A stretch of 64,000 bases of DNA from Anadara kagoshimensis. Lineage: Eukaryota > Mollusca > Bivalvia > Arcoida > Arcidae. The stretch covers positions 17,068,698-17,132,697 of the forward strand of contig CM037860.1 of assembly GCA_021292105.1 (NCBI GenBank). The letters run 5' to 3'. This document shows, in pieces, positions 22,501 through 34,586 of this stretch. The stretch's first letter is position 1. Every line of letters starts with the position of its first letter. Position numbers and translations under genes: made by a program. Below the pieces are notes generated by a model. That model made no database searches. It saw nothing but the letters and a program-made list of their open reading frames with translations, and was not told the DNA's origin.

Positions 22501-23559
22501 TTCATCATTATCAAGTTATTACCAATTAATCCATGACCTTACCAATGAACTTAATATTATTGTATTTTAATCCCTTTATTGAGCCCCTGTGATTGATCAC
22601 AGAGCTAGACCAATAAAAATGGATTTCATTTGCATATAAGAAGCAGGTGCTAGCATCTTTAAGGGCATAAACACATTTAGTGGAATTATCCATGCCATCT
22701 GTGTTATCAAGCCTTAGATTTTTATCAAGGAATCTTTTTTTAAATAAATAAAACAAGGACAAAATTCTTTATTATTTCAAAAATATCTATGACAATATAA
22801 GTATTAATAATTAATGTCTTTTTGTAACCTTTCCCCCATTTGGGTCCTCACAGGTTGTCAGTTTCCACACTTTAAATCCTGAGCATGTGGCCTGGCTCTT
22901 GGATAATTAAGACTGGATGATTGATAATTGTTCTCACTTGAATGATTACCTGGTATTGTCCTTATGGTCCCCATGTATATAACACATAAAGTATGCATTA
23001 ACTGGACAGATGGTCCCCCCATAGTGTCAACTACTTATCCCCCAACTGTGTGCTAATTATCATAGACAAACCATTGATAATGTATTTACATAAACACTTT
23101 GTTGTTTTGATGAAAATGGAAATTAACGAATAATTTATGAACAAGAAACAGCGAAAATTGCTTGTAGCAAGTTTTTATTAAATTGGTGTAGTCTGAGCGT
23201 CTGTGAGCATGACAGTGATATTAATGTTTAAATATGTTATTATTTTTCAATTTAATTAATTAGGCTTGTAATAATAATATTTTTTTGTTTTTCTTTGATA
23301 TTTAAAATCTTTAGACAGGTGTAGGTTGTTTTAAAGTTTGTGTATTGTATGTGACATGACTTTGTAACTTTTAATTTTATGCTTAGTTTGTAAATTACAA
23401 TGATTTTAGTTCAAATATTAGATCACCAATGTCCAATCAAGTTACAATGATATGCAAAGTATATTGAAAATATATTTTCAAACCTAAAATTTGAGCTACT
23501 ATTAAGTATGTTAGGTCAAATAACGAAATTCAAGAATGAATGGGTTGGGTGGTTGGAAT
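19547..23559. other. About 4 kb of unique AT-rich DNA
   Basis: No convincing exon is seen in this stretch. It contains a poly(A) run at about 20990-21009 and one dispersed-repeat match at 21895-21960. Short frames at 20558-20791, 20803-20991, 21817-21999 and 22526-22762 show no domain, bias or splice support. Confidence 0.55.
21895..21965 (+). repeat. Dispersed repeat, copy 1 of a pair
   Basis: TTGTTTGACTGGAGATGTTC followed by ATCTGCACAGTCACTTTGAA closely matches 43485-43530 (GGTTTGATTGGAGATGTTTA, TCTAGCCTGTCACTTTGAAA). The limits and class of the element are unknown. Confidence 0.6.
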
Positions 23560-23935
23560 GTTGTTTAATGTCGCATCAGCAATTTAGCTGTTAGCTACCA
23601 GGTCATGTTTATTAATTTCTAAGGATTAATCTAAGATCAGGTTGGTGTTTATGTAAGATGTGTGAATTATCTGCCTTGAATTAGCAAGAACTTGAGCTGA
23701 ATTTAAGGTGCTAGCTCACATAGTTAGTACACTGCATCAAGTATGCCAAATGTCATACTGACACCAGGTGAACCAGTCGATGCTCTGTTCTCCTAATACT
23801 GAGTACAAGACAAGGAAGCAGTGTGATTCTAACCTAGGTGGAGAAGCAAGGAATTACCTACGCACTGTAATCCATAGTCATGCGCTTAGGCCGCTTGATC
23901 ACAGATGTTACTTTACTGATATGACATTAAACACC
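23560..23935 (-). mobile_element. SINE-like element with inverted TTTAATGTC ends
   Basis: Read on the minus strand it has a class-II tRNA-like A-box region (GATCAAGCGGCCTAAGCGCA, about 23885-23904), a B-box-like GGTTAGAATCACA (about 23828-23840) and a tail ending GCGACATTAAACAAC. Both ends carry inverted copies of GTTTAATGTC-NNATCAG (23560 and about 23934), which is unusual for a SINE and could mean head-to-head copies or a foldback element. Confidence 0.5.
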
Positions 23936-25317
23936 AAAAAATAATAATCATCTAATCTCCATGGTTATATCTCAATAGACTTACATATGACAGTCAGTCA
24001 GCAGCTGATAAGGTTTTGGTAGGGCTGGTCAGTTTATAACCAAGACTGGTCAAATTGTGACTAAAATACATGAAATGTAAAGAAAAATAGAGACAAATTA
24101 AATCACGCCTAGTTTAAAAAAATTCAGATTTTTATTACAAATCTTGTTTATTTTCATAACTTGAGCCACCAGTGCTCCCTGACTTTCCCCAGAATATCAT
24201 CTTGTGTGGCAAGGTTAAAATTTTAATCGACTAATATATGCATATGCAAAGATAGCTTTTCATTCTATCTGCTACTAAATGCATTAAATATTATTCAGAT
24301 ATTTTGGACATTAAGATATCAGTTAGTGGTCATTAAATTAATGAATTTTCTCCAGAAAATATGTCAGTATTTGTAAAACTTTGGGTTTATGTATTTGTTG
24401 AAAAGGAAACTGAAGCTTTTATTTTGGCAAAACAAAATTTTTCCTTTAATCATGATTTCATATCAGTTTCAGTTTCTCTTATCTAAGGGAAAGGGATTTG
24501 AAGAATTTCCCAATTATGTGTTAAGTTTAAATTGATGTATTCTGTTAATTAAGGAAATCTATTGGGCATTAATGCAGGGACCCAGAGAACTTTGATCTGA
24601 CAATTATAGATATGTATCACAGTGTGTTATTGATTAAAGTGTGAGAAATCTGATATAGTAGGGGTTTGATATTAGTATGCAGAAACTACAAAACCAGCAA
24701 CATCAAAAAGGTCTTCTCTATGGCCTAGAGGTGTGAAAAGAGTCATGTTGGGACTAGAGATACACATGTTGCGAGAAATGTTTATTAATAGTACTGCAAT
24801 AATTATATAATAATTACCTGTAATTATGATTGCGTGAAGATAGTTGATAAATATACAGAACTGATCAAAAGTATTTAATACCAACTGTGATGTATAATTT
24901 AATTAACACTAGATAAACTCGTTGTTTGTTTATTTCTCGATCGTAAGTTCAAAGGGAGATAATTAGATTACCTTTTAGCATATTTTGTAACAGGTATAAT
25001 CAACTGTGATTGATATCTTGTTTACTTTATCAGTTCATGTTTATGCAATAGGTTGATAGGTTGCATTGTTGATTTCAAACATTTGCAATCAAAACTTGCT
25101 TGTACTATCTGAATAACTGCATGAATTTACATGAAATCAGTTTATTGTTATTTTAAGGAAGGTTGAAGATATAATAATTGAAATATAGGATAAATATTGA
25201 TCTGAAAATGAAAATGTCAGCTTCTCCTGAAAATAAGTTTATCTATTATGAATTTTAAGAGGTGTTCAAAGTACCATATTCTTTCAAAAAGGTTACTATA
25301 AAAGAAGAGAAACAGAG

Positions 25318-25318
<1 letters not shown>
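23936..25318. other. Unique AT-rich DNA
   Basis: No gene, RNA or repeat family is recognised. Confidence 0.55.

Positions 25319-25320
<2 letters not shown>

Positions 25321-25375
<55 letters not shown>
25321..25375 (+). repeat. (CA)n microsatellite
   Basis: An uninterrupted CA tract of about 27 units. It generates spurious frames on both strands (25217-25417 and 25262-25453). Confidence 0.98.
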
Positions 25376-25377
<2 letters not shown>

Positions 25378-26357
25378 TGAAACCAATGGGTATTATTATG
25401 CCTTGATAATTACCCATTTCTCCTTGTCAAAAGAGCATATGGGGGTAGATTAAAAAATGTTACAAGGCCATCAGATATCATTTAAAAGTAAAATTCTAAA
25501 TATAGCGAGGATGAAATTTTTGACTTGGTATCACTCTCTTACAAACAATAAAAAAATTTATCATTTTTAAATTTTCAAATTTTTATTTACTTTTAATTTC
25601 ATTTTTCATTTTTTAGTCTGGATTATAACTCATATAATTAAAGACAGTAACAGTAGTTTTGTATAGAAGTTAGTTGACCTTACAAACTGACAGAAAATTT
25701 CTCCATTCAGCTGTTATGGGTCATGAAGGCTTTCGGAGTTTGTTTACCTTAGCCAGCTGCTGTCTAATAATCCCCCTTTTACCCAGGGGATCACTGCAGG
25801 AGGGAACAAAATTGAATTTATATCCAATGTTGATACCAGAGTATGCTGTAGAGAATTTTAACATTCATTAATTCTGGAATTATGTGATATTTTTTACATT
25901 GATTTATGGTTCCCATGGCAACTTAAGATTTTTTAAAGAGTATGACAAAATCTGTATAATTTGCATCTGTTAATGTCACACCACTGACACTACCATTATT
26001 GGTGTTGAATGTAATCTTAATAAATCAAGATTAGTTGGGTTTTTAATTGATTTTTTTATGATTTTTTGTAATGTCTGTTTTTTATCACTGTACATGTATT
26101 TAGATATTTTAAATTATGTGTATATAATAAATGAACATTGGTTATAATTAAAAGAAGTACAGTGTTTGAGTCAAACTCTGCTCATGACTTTTGACTGTAT
26201 TGAAGAACTCTAAGCCACTCAAATTAGATGAGTACCTGAAAGTGGCAGGCAAAATTCAAAGTAAAGCTGCTCCTCATATATATATCAGATTAATCACAAA
26301 AACCTTCTCTAGAAATGTGGAAATTTTTTTTTTATAATAGCAGGTTGGAAAGGCAGA
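25376..26357. other. Unique AT-rich DNA
   Basis: A 65-codon frame at 25674-25871 is not supported by splice sites or similarity that I recognise. Confidence 0.5.
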
Positions 26358-26676
26358 GTTGAGTTGTTGAATAAAGATATTTAACATTCCAGTAAAGAAT
26401 ATTTCACTTATATTGAGACGTCGCCAGATATAGGCATAGGTCCAAAATTTTTCCCTGTGAGTTGTGCTAATGGCATAATACATGCCTTCCATGACATGGG
26501 ACTTCGTTTATTTTAAGTTTTCATCCGAAAGAACCAAGACTTTTATTTCGTAATGTTGAGTGCTTGACAAAATAACACTCACTACCTACTTTCAAGGGTC
26601 AGACCAGGCTCAGATTTGAACCCACAACCTCCCACCATTGGAGCAAGCCCTCTACCAAATGAGCTACTGTTATGGT
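26358..26676 (-). mobile_element. SINE group A, full length
   Basis: On the plus strand it starts with the inverted tail (GTTGAGTTGTTGAATAAAGA, TATTTAACATTCC), then AAGAATATTTCACTTATATT, ACATGGGACTTCGTTTATTT, TTTATTTCGTAATGTTGAGT. It ends in the inverted B box (TTTGAACCCACAACCTCCCA) and A box (CCAAATGAGCTA). Target duplications were not clear. A reverse frame at 26274-26492 is a shadow. Confidence 0.88.
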
Positions 26677-27838
26677 AGAGAAAACCTGGATGTTAAAAAT
26701 CATCACCTGAATTAAGCATACTTTGTTGCAAAATGTGGTAAAATCTTTGATTCACAGTTTGTCTTGAAAATTTGAAAGAAATTGTCAAATGAACAAACCC
26801 AGTGCACAAGATAGTGTTAAGCTTAAGATTGCATGTAAAAGCATATTTGTGCACATATATGCTGCAATTGCCCTGGCGTTCATACATTTGACCCCAAGAT
26901 ACGACCCCATATTTACACGCTCCAATTGGCATGACCTCTGGGGTCAAATCTTTGCATTAATCCATTAATCATTTGTACTGTTATCATGTTAGTCACTGAT
27001 GTCAAAGATCATTAAAAGCCTTTCAGTTTACTTCTTTCATGGTTTGTAATTAAATGTCTGATTTTATTTTGCAATGGTTAATTTCATTTGCCCAGATGAT
27101 AAATCTTGCAGGGTTTTCTCACATTAAAAATAAACAATTAGACATCATTGAACTCCATCATGCAAATGGATGCTGAGATATTGTAGTGGTCATTTGATGC
27201 TGTATCGGAAAAGCCTTAAAGTGTTAATCCTCTTGGGAATAAGCTGGGTTAGTTATACAGCTTCTGATTGTAAAAATAAATATTTTTTCTCTGAACAAAA
27301 ATGATTGATAATATTTGCTTCTTGAATGGCAATGTTTAGTGCTGCTTGTGATTATGAAAATATATTCTGTAAATAATTTAAGTATTTCCATTCATTGTAT
27401 AGAAAGTGTAATAAGTGGCACGCTAAATTAATGTCATTCATGAAAGTAGTATGTATTCTCTTGATGAACATATATAAAGTGCCATTAATTTAATTAAATT
27501 CAATTCAGTTAATTGCATCTTATGTTTTATATGGAGATGTTAATTTTTGTCCATTGCTGAACTTTTGTATCATTTGTTCCTTTCATACAATTTTGATTAC
27601 ACGTGACAGATGTAGCTTGCTGAACAGGTGCTTACTCTTCTGGAGGACCCAGCCTCACTTCCCTTGTGGAAGTTCACATGTTTAACCTAACTTGTCAGAT
27701 CCAAAGTTTTCACTTTGCATCTTGATTGTGATTCAGACATGGATTAGTATGTTTCTTTTTGATTGAGTATGATTTCACCATTAATAAATATCTGGTAATT
27801 GAACTTTTAAATACTGGTTGTGAGTTGTGCTCTCTGTG
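26677..27838. other. Unique AT-rich DNA
   Basis: An 84-codon reverse frame at 26693-26947 has no recognisable domain. No other structure is seen. Confidence 0.5.
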
Positions 27839-27840
27839 AG

Positions 27841-27886
<46 letters not shown>
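27839..27886 (+). repeat. Compound (GT)n(GA)n microsatellite
   Basis: About 13 GT units run directly into about 11 GA units. Confidence 0.97.
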
Positions 27887-27887
<1 letters not shown>

Positions 27888-28889
27888 CCTGCGCTGAACC
27901 TCCAGAATAGTACCAGGGGGACACCCATACAGATATTTGTGACTACTGTTGATGTTTTAAACAGGATTTTGGGAGTCAGCTGGAGTAGAAGTATTAACTA
28001 ACTGATATAAAATTGTTGTTCAGGAAACATATGTCCTTAATACTTCTCCGATGTTTATCTTTGCCAGAATAAAAAACCGCAATAATAAAAACAAGGAGAG
28101 AACTTTAAAAAGTTGCTTTACAAAGTTTTAAAGCTTGGCGACAGCAGATTTAGAATTGTCACAGATGGTGAACTCTATACCCATGTAATTTACACACGAC
28201 ATTGTTAAAATTTGAAATAAAATATATATTTACCATTGGTTATTAAATCTTGATAAAAACCTACTGAATTAGATTTCATTTATAACTCTGACTGGATTGA
28301 TAAATTTGATATACTTGACATATGACAATATGTTCACTGAAAATTTTATATTTATCCTATAAGCAAATATATTCAATAATTTTGAAATAGAAAAGTTATG
28401 GTTGGACGAACTAACAATCAATATATTTAAATTTTATTTGTTAATTTTTGTTTAAATGTGACAGGTTTCCTATTTTTCAAGACAGCTGGTTCCAAAATTT
28501 TATTGTAGGTAATTTTTTTTCTTTTTCGTTATTATTCCAAATTATATATTTTATAGGAAATATCTACAACACATGTTCACACAATTTTTATAACCGTTTC
28601 TACGGGGATCAAAGACTCCATCTAATAAATAGATATGTGACGTTGCATACTGAAAGATAAATGACATTTCTTTTTGTAATGTATTGATTATTTGATGAAT
28701 TAAAACGTCCCATCTGTTCATGTGTTTTCAGGAAAAACAAATTTTACTATTTTCTACTGCATAAAACAATAAATTTTTTGCCCATGGTAGTTGCATAATA
28801 CAGTACATGTGTACTAATGTGCATGTTATTTTCATATTTATAACAAAACCTTGTTAAATGCCCCTTCTATTTTGAGCAAGATATATTCC
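27887..28889. other. Unique AT-rich DNA
   Basis: Nothing recognisable; a 70-codon frame at 28448-28660 is AT-driven. Confidence 0.55.
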
Positions 28890-29075
28890 ACAGTAAAACT
28901 TATTTTACTGTCCATTCCATTTCTAGTAAAACCTGTTTCCATGTCCATTCCATAGAGAGTCAAACCCATTTCCATGTCTCAAAAACAATAAAACATTTCC
29001 ATGCCCATTCCATTTACAACAAACCCTACTTCCATATATGTTCATTATTTATACTGTAAACTTCTTCCATATACA
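28890..29075 (+). repeat. Degenerate minisatellite of about 30-33 bp
   Basis: Five to six units of the form GTAAAACC-TTTCCATGTCCATTCCAT start at about 28893, 28926, 28959, 28989, 29019 and 29056. The first steps are 33 bp and later ones vary. The array is interrupted by the SINE at 29076. Confidence 0.7.
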
Positions 29076-29420
29076 CACAACTGCGGAAGGTTAGTTGATA
29101 GAGTGCTCACTCTGTAAGTGGGAGTTTGTGGGTTTGAACCCAAACCAAGTCTGACCCATGACTTTAAAGTGGGTAGTGACTGTTCCTTCTCAAAGCACTA
29201 GGCATTATGAAGTTGTGTGACTTTTGGACCGGAACTTAAAATAAAACCAGGTCCTGTGTCACAGAAGGTATGGCAGAATAAAGAACCATGCTGTATAATG
29301 CCATCAGTGCAATGTACAGACAAAATTTCTGCACCTTTGTCTATAGCTGGCAACATCTTGATATAAGTGACATATTCTTGACTGGGAAGTTAAACACCAT
29401 TTCTCAACTCACTCGACTCC
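29076..29420 (+). mobile_element. SINE group A with 10-bp target duplication
   Basis: It is flanked by TCCATATACA at 29066-29075 and 29421-29430. The A box is worn (AGGTTAGTTGATAGAGTGC); the B box GGGTTTGAACCC is intact (29130-29141). The body has GTCTGACCCATGACTTTAAA, GGTCCTGTGTCACAGAAGG, AATGCCATCAGTGCAATG. The end is TTCTTGACTGGGAAGTTAAA, CACCATTTCTCAACTCACTC. Confidence 0.93.
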
Positions 29421-29430
29421 TCCATATACA

Positions 29431-30950
29431 GTAAATTTCTATATATCTTTTATATGCAGTTACCTTTCATTATTATATGAAGATTTAATTTATTTCCATG
29501 CTTTATCTTGAATTCTATCAGGAATTTGCTGAAAAATGCTAATATGATGTAAAATATTACATTTCAATTATGCAGTCAACCATCTTAATAAATCAAGCCA
29601 TTTGGTTAAACCTGGTTAAATAAATTAATATTTGGTGCCAGCATGGTACATGGAGGTTAAGATCAACTACCGGTAAACAAAATGGCAGAGAAAACTAGAG
29701 CACATTTTTAACTCCCCTTTGAGACTTGCAAGCAATTTATGGTAAGGTTAAGTTTTCAAAGTTTGTTGTTTAATATTAAAATCATGTGGAGAAACAGCTT
29801 TAGGAAGTGTTGTCCTGTTTATAAGTTGTTAACACATTGACAATGTGAAATGATCCTGGGTATATCATTTGACTTCAGAGAGACAAAAGTCCTTATTATG
29901 TAACTTTTAGGGGTGACACAAAAAAAAAAAAAAAAAAAAAAAAAACCCAAAAAACTCCAAAACTTTCATTCATAGTTTTATCAACAATTTTTTTTACTAC
30001 TGGTATCTTCATTTGTACAGCAGGGCTCTCTTAGCAAATTTTCAAAAAACTATTTAAATAGAAACAAAATCTTTATGAAATGCCATCTGCCCCTGGGTCT
30101 CCTGCTAATATTAACTTTTAACTGCACTTCAAAGTGCATTTTTCTCTCTTCTATATTATAACTTATACAAGCACCTGCAGAGTTGGTGCTGTTTTAATAG
30201 CTATCAGTCCTTCTTTTATTTTTCATTACATGTGTATTAGTCCATAAAAAACAAGTTAGAAAGAAATTTGAAATTCCGACACTAGAACAAAACTTCACAT
30301 GTACCGGTAGATAATACTGTGTTTATGAAAGTTTCTGTTAAATTTCTGCCTTTCATTTAAAACCAAAACACTGAATATTCTGGGCAATTTAGGAACTTTA
30401 TAGGTAGGCATTTTTGCTCGTTGGTTGTTTATAAGGTACGGTTTCTTTGGGTCTCTGGCACTAGTGATTTAGTTTTGGGAGGTCTTTTACACAAGGGATT
30501 GATTAATTGATCTTTGGACCTGATTCTTGAGGTTATCCATTGGATTGCTGAGTCTAACACCAAGTTCTCTTATGTTGAAATTGATTTTTGACTTAACCTA
30601 TTAGGACTTTTCACATATTGGACCATTTGCATTTGGGATTGTCTTTGGAACATATCATATGCAACCCTGATTCCTTTCATTTTATTTTTTTTCTTGATGA
30701 AAAAAATAAAAAAGAGAGATATATTTGTAATTGTGAATCATAATTAATCAAACTAAAGTGCTATGTGTCATTAACTGATTAAACATGGTAATAACAAATT
30801 ACAGTGTTGAATCATATAAAAGGTAATATATAATTAACTAAGGAAAAAAATTAAAAAATTGAGTCACCCGAGCTGGAAAAAATTACTCTTGCTTACCATT
30901 AGTATACAGGGGCTTTCTAGAGTTATCTTTCTTTACAAGCTTTTGTGGTT
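29431..30950. other. Unique AT-rich DNA with a poly(A) run
   Basis: A run of about 25 A lies at 29921-29945. No SINE body precedes it, so it need not be a retroposon tail. No gene is supported. Confidence 0.55.
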
Positions 30951-30999
30951 GGATATATATATATATATTATGTTTATTGGTAAAGTATATATGTATACT

Positions 31000-31174
31000 A
31001 TATATATATATATGTACAAATAATAAATATATAAAAATTGAGGTTTGCATATATTTAAACCTCAATATAATATAAATATATGCAAACCTCAATTTTTATA
31101 TATTTATTTATTTGTACATATATATATATATATAAATAAATAAATATATAAAAATTGAGGTTTGCATATATTTA
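31000..31174. repeat. Three-arm palindrome
   Basis: The left arm 31000-31057 (TGTACAAATAATAAATATAT, AAAAATTGAGGTTTGCATAT, ATTTA) is repeated inverted at 31073-31130 with a single 1-bp indel and a 15-nt loop. Most of it then appears again in direct orientation at 31131-31174. Either neighbouring pair can fold into a long AT-rich hairpin. A TA run at about 30954-30970 and TA tracts at the arm ends suggest slippage or fork switching. It could be a small foldback element. Spurious reverse frame: 30883-31092. Confidence 0.9.
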
Positions 31175-31734
31175 TTAGAACATAAATGAAATCACCCATG
31201 CATATCTTTGATTTTATCAAGGTATAAAAACATGCAGAGTTTGTAATGAGATATAAAATTGTAATTGATTATCTCGGAGATAAAAGTAGAATTCTGTTTG
31301 AATTATTGATGTGAAACCATTTAAATTTCTTGATCTGAACAATAATTATATCAATATTTCCATTTAGAACATCAGACTTCGGATTCTTCAGAAAGGATAT
31401 TTAATCCTTAATGAGGAGAAATGTTGTAAAATAAAGTCAGAAATTTAATATCTGATCAATATCAGATATTTTTGATACATCGCTTCACTAATTTCATTTC
31501 CATTCTTTCATCAAAAAGTTGCCTTTTTTCACATTTGTGTAATTAGAAGTCATGTTAGTAACTTCTGTTATTGTTTTTATGGGATATTTGTTTTAATTAT
31601 GTATGTGTTGTCACTTATATGTCAAAGTATCCCAAATCCCTTTTTATCAATAACATAAATAGCTTTCAGAAAATTGTGAAGGACTGAGTACAACTCAGCT
31701 TTATAATTAGAAGATTTTAGTCATTAAAAGACTG
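31175..31734. other. Unique AT-rich DNA
   Basis: Nothing recognisable. Confidence 0.55.
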
Positions 31735-31975
31735 GCTCACTCTGTATGTCCATCTGTCTGTCAGGCCAGCCAGCCCAATATACTGTCCACTTTTTATCTA
31801 CCATGTCTAAGGATGCATTTTGATCAAACTTGACACAAATGGTTTAGTGAGACATGCACCAAATAACAATTAAGGTCAAGGTCACAAGGTCAAATCTTCA
31901 CAAATAACAATTTAGCCATGTTGGGAGATGAGGAAATATTTGCTTGATATAGCTGGGTTGATTTTATACAAGTAG
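31735..31975 (+). repeat. Dispersed repeat with TCTGTCTGTC and AAGGTCAAGGTCAC blocks
   Basis: The order GTCCATCTGTCTGTCAGGCC, GATGCATTTTGATCAAACTT, TTAAGGTCAAGGTCACAAGG resembles a family that I know is common in mollusc genomes. It shares the AAGGTCAAGGTCA block with the 145-bp units but is otherwise different. Ends uncertain. Confidence 0.45.
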
Positions 31976-32819
31976 GATACTGTTGTGATGAGATAGACTG
32001 ATATATTAATTTTGTAAAGCTTACTCAAAATAAAAAGCCCTAACCAATGGATTGATTGTTTGCATTCTTCTGATGTACTGGATGGTCCATGCCAAGTAGT
32101 ATTCCCTTAAGTTCACAACAGGTCAAGGCCATCTGTAACATAGGTCATATTATTTTGGAAGCATACTTTTGCATGGAACTTTTCATTTTTCACTCATGTT
32201 TCAATATAATTTGAATGACGAATTTCAATTACTGTACAGGTTAATTACTTTTAAAGTGATGGAAGTATATTTGTTATAACAAGCATATGACCACCCAAAG
32301 TTTTAACACTTGTGCCATATGGGGCTTTAAATACGTATATTATAAAAAGATTTTTTTCCATAAAAATGGATGATATAACACACTGAATTATGTCAGACTT
32401 AGTTAAAAATCATAAATATTTTGTTATGTCATTTGATTACATTTTCCTGGAGACCACACAGATAATGGTGTCCTGCTTGGCTCAGTCAAACTGACCTGTT
32501 AGTAAGAGATTATAAAATCAGCTTACTTCTACTTCTCTGTGTGAAACCCTTAAAACCTTTAACACTGACAACAGCTTAAAACATGTATTTAAAATATTTC
32601 AAAAGTTCTTTTGATTCAAATTGAGAGTTAAAAAAAAACTTGTTACTTGTGGAAAATCAATGTGCAAAATTGTCCCTGTTGTTTTGCCTAAGTCTGTCTG
32701 TCTGATTTTACAAATAGTGTTAGTGGACTATACTTTTTTGGTTGCCAGTCTGATGATGATTCCATAAGTCAAAAGCCACTTTCTGTAAGGGGACTTTGGC
32801 AGATGAGTATTCTAAATTT
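31976..32819. other. Unique DNA
   Basis: Nothing recognisable. Confidence 0.55.
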
Positions 32820-32985
32820 GGTGCTTTCTGATCACATCACCTCTCACTGATTACGGTGGCTTTGAATTCTGGCACAGCACCTAATGTGGAAATGAATGTC
32901 AGCTTGAAGAAGGTCATTAGTTTCCTCTGGGTACTCAGATTGTCTCTGCCATCTTAAAAATAACTACACTGATATAAAAGATCTT
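32820..32985 (+). mobile_element. SINE group C, degraded
   Basis: ATCACATCACCTCTCACTGA, GGCACAGCACCTAATGTGGA, CTCTGGGTACTCAGATTGTC, TCTGCCATCTTAAAA and ACTGATATAAAAGATCTT follow the C order. The 3' end is cut. Confidence 0.6.
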
Positions 32986-33049
32986 ATGGGCTGTTCATTT
33001 AGCAAGTCAATGCAAAGATTTCAGCAATCACTGTTTGAAACAAGTCAGT

Positions 33050-33215
33050 AAAACACCCTCTATAGCATTGGTTAGCTTCTAATTCCACTTGGGTAGATCC
33101 TATTGTGAGACGGTTTTCTCGGTTCCCTTGCAGAAAGACAGTGGTTTTGTCTTGGTACTTTAGTATCCTCCAACATCCCATAATTGAATGAATTCGAGTT
33201 TAAAGGCCATTAACT
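33050..33215 (+). mobile_element. SINE group C, degraded
   Basis: GGGTAGATCCTATTGTGAGA, AGACAGTGGTTTTGTCTTGG and CTTTAGTATCCTCCAACATC correspond to the C middle. It lies head to tail after the previous copy. The reverse frame at 32999-33181 is a shadow. Confidence 0.6.
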
Positions 33216-34207
33216 TATTCATCCCTCCATAACACTTTATAATAAAAATAAAAGGATACCCATCTTAAAATTAGTTATTCAATTTGAATTTAAATGTAAA
33301 AAAAATCAATTGAAAAACATAGTTAAATGATTTTCACTTTAAAGGAATATTACTATTCAAGTCAAAATTGTGGAAGCTGTATGTAAACAAAACATAAAAT
33401 AATAAAATCATAATTTAGAAAAAAAAAACACAAAAAAACCAAAACAACAATGTACACAAGTGCTTTTACATTAAAAGATGAAAAACATTTTTATATAAAT
33501 TTTTTAAAGGTTTACAAATATAGAATAAAATGAGAATACCAGATGTTTTTAAAATATTTAATTATAATTATAAAAATAAATCAATATTTCGTGTTATCGT
33601 AGATGAAGATGAATTGAATACTTTGTATATCATCGCTGTAACTTGATCACTTAACCGGAATAAAAGTTTGGTATCTCAGAATGAAATCTTTTCGTTAATA
33701 TCAGGTGACAACAATAACTTGTATCGATTATTTTTAATATTAAAATACGCCAAGCATGCAGGCAGTCAGGGATTCTGTTTTTATGCGAAAAACTTAATTT
33801 CTAAAATTAAAGCATATTGGCAAACAAAAAAGATCATATTTCACTCCTCGACAGATATTGATTTTTTGACTAAGTATGACACATTATTTCTGAGTTCTAT
33901 TTCAGGGGGATATTCTTGATACAGATGACATTTAACAGGTCGTTTATTTCATTTTCATTAATTATTTACATGGGAAGGTTTCTGGTGTTCAGCTTCTCAG
34001 TTTTAAGTTACATACATACCCAATATGTATTTGGTAACATATTTTGCGGTAATAAACTTAATGTGTGACATAATGTTCAGAATAAAATTTTTGTTGAAGT
34101 TAATAGTGAATGTGCATAAATCAATTATTAAAATAATCATTATTTCATTATGTAATTATCTGAGGTATCCATATTAATCATTAGTTTTACATTGTACATA
34201 ATACATT
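33216..34207. other. Unique AT-rich DNA
   Basis: An 83-codon frame at 33668-33919 was checked and shows no domain I recognise. Confidence 0.5.
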
Positions 34208-34345
34208 TTGTTGCCCTTAATTAAGGGAGATGTGAAAATTTGTTCACCCTTAACAAGCTACGTATCCCTTGGGCTTTGCCTTCTGGGAAATATGAGTTTT
34301 TGCGGGTGAACAAATCTTTATATTTTCCTCACACAAGGGCAATAA
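34208..34345. mobile_element. Short foldback MITE-like element
   Basis: The ends are inverted: TTGTTGCCCTT at the left and AAGGGCAATAA at the right. A second inner pair is AAATTTGTTCACCC (about 34236) and GGGTGAACAAATCTTT (about 34305). The centre carries CCCTTGGGC / GCCTTCTGGG. The length of about 138 bp with no coding fits a MITE or a stable RNA hairpin source. No clear target duplication. Confidence 0.65.
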
Positions 34346-34375
34346 ATCGTTAATTATAGAAAAATGGTTATTTGG

Positions 34376-34586
34376 TGTTTATGGTATATGGATCACTGTG
34401 CTTCTCACCATCTCAAACCCCACTCGAGACAGATACTAGTTTGAAAAATGTTTGTCAGTTCGATTGCAGAGGTTCTGTGGTTTTCTCCAGGCACTCCACT
34501 TTTGTCCACCTTCTCAGAACTGACCACTTTGATATAAGTAAAAGAATCTTGACTGGGGCTTAAAACTCTATTACTGGTACTCCACT
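34376..34586 (+). mobile_element. SINE group C
   Basis: GGATCACTGTGCTTCTCACC, GTTTGTCAGTTCGATTGCAG, GGTTTTCTCCAGGCACTCCA, ACCTTCTCAGAACTGACCAC and TTTGATATAAGTAAAAGAAT, CTTGACTGGGGCTTAAAAC. This is one of the best copies of the C body and tail. Two overlapping frames (34372-34563 and 34405-34614) are shadows. Confidence 0.8.

Noticed and set aside
29921-29945. Poly(A) run as a retroposon tail
   Set aside because: No element body or target duplication could be linked to it.
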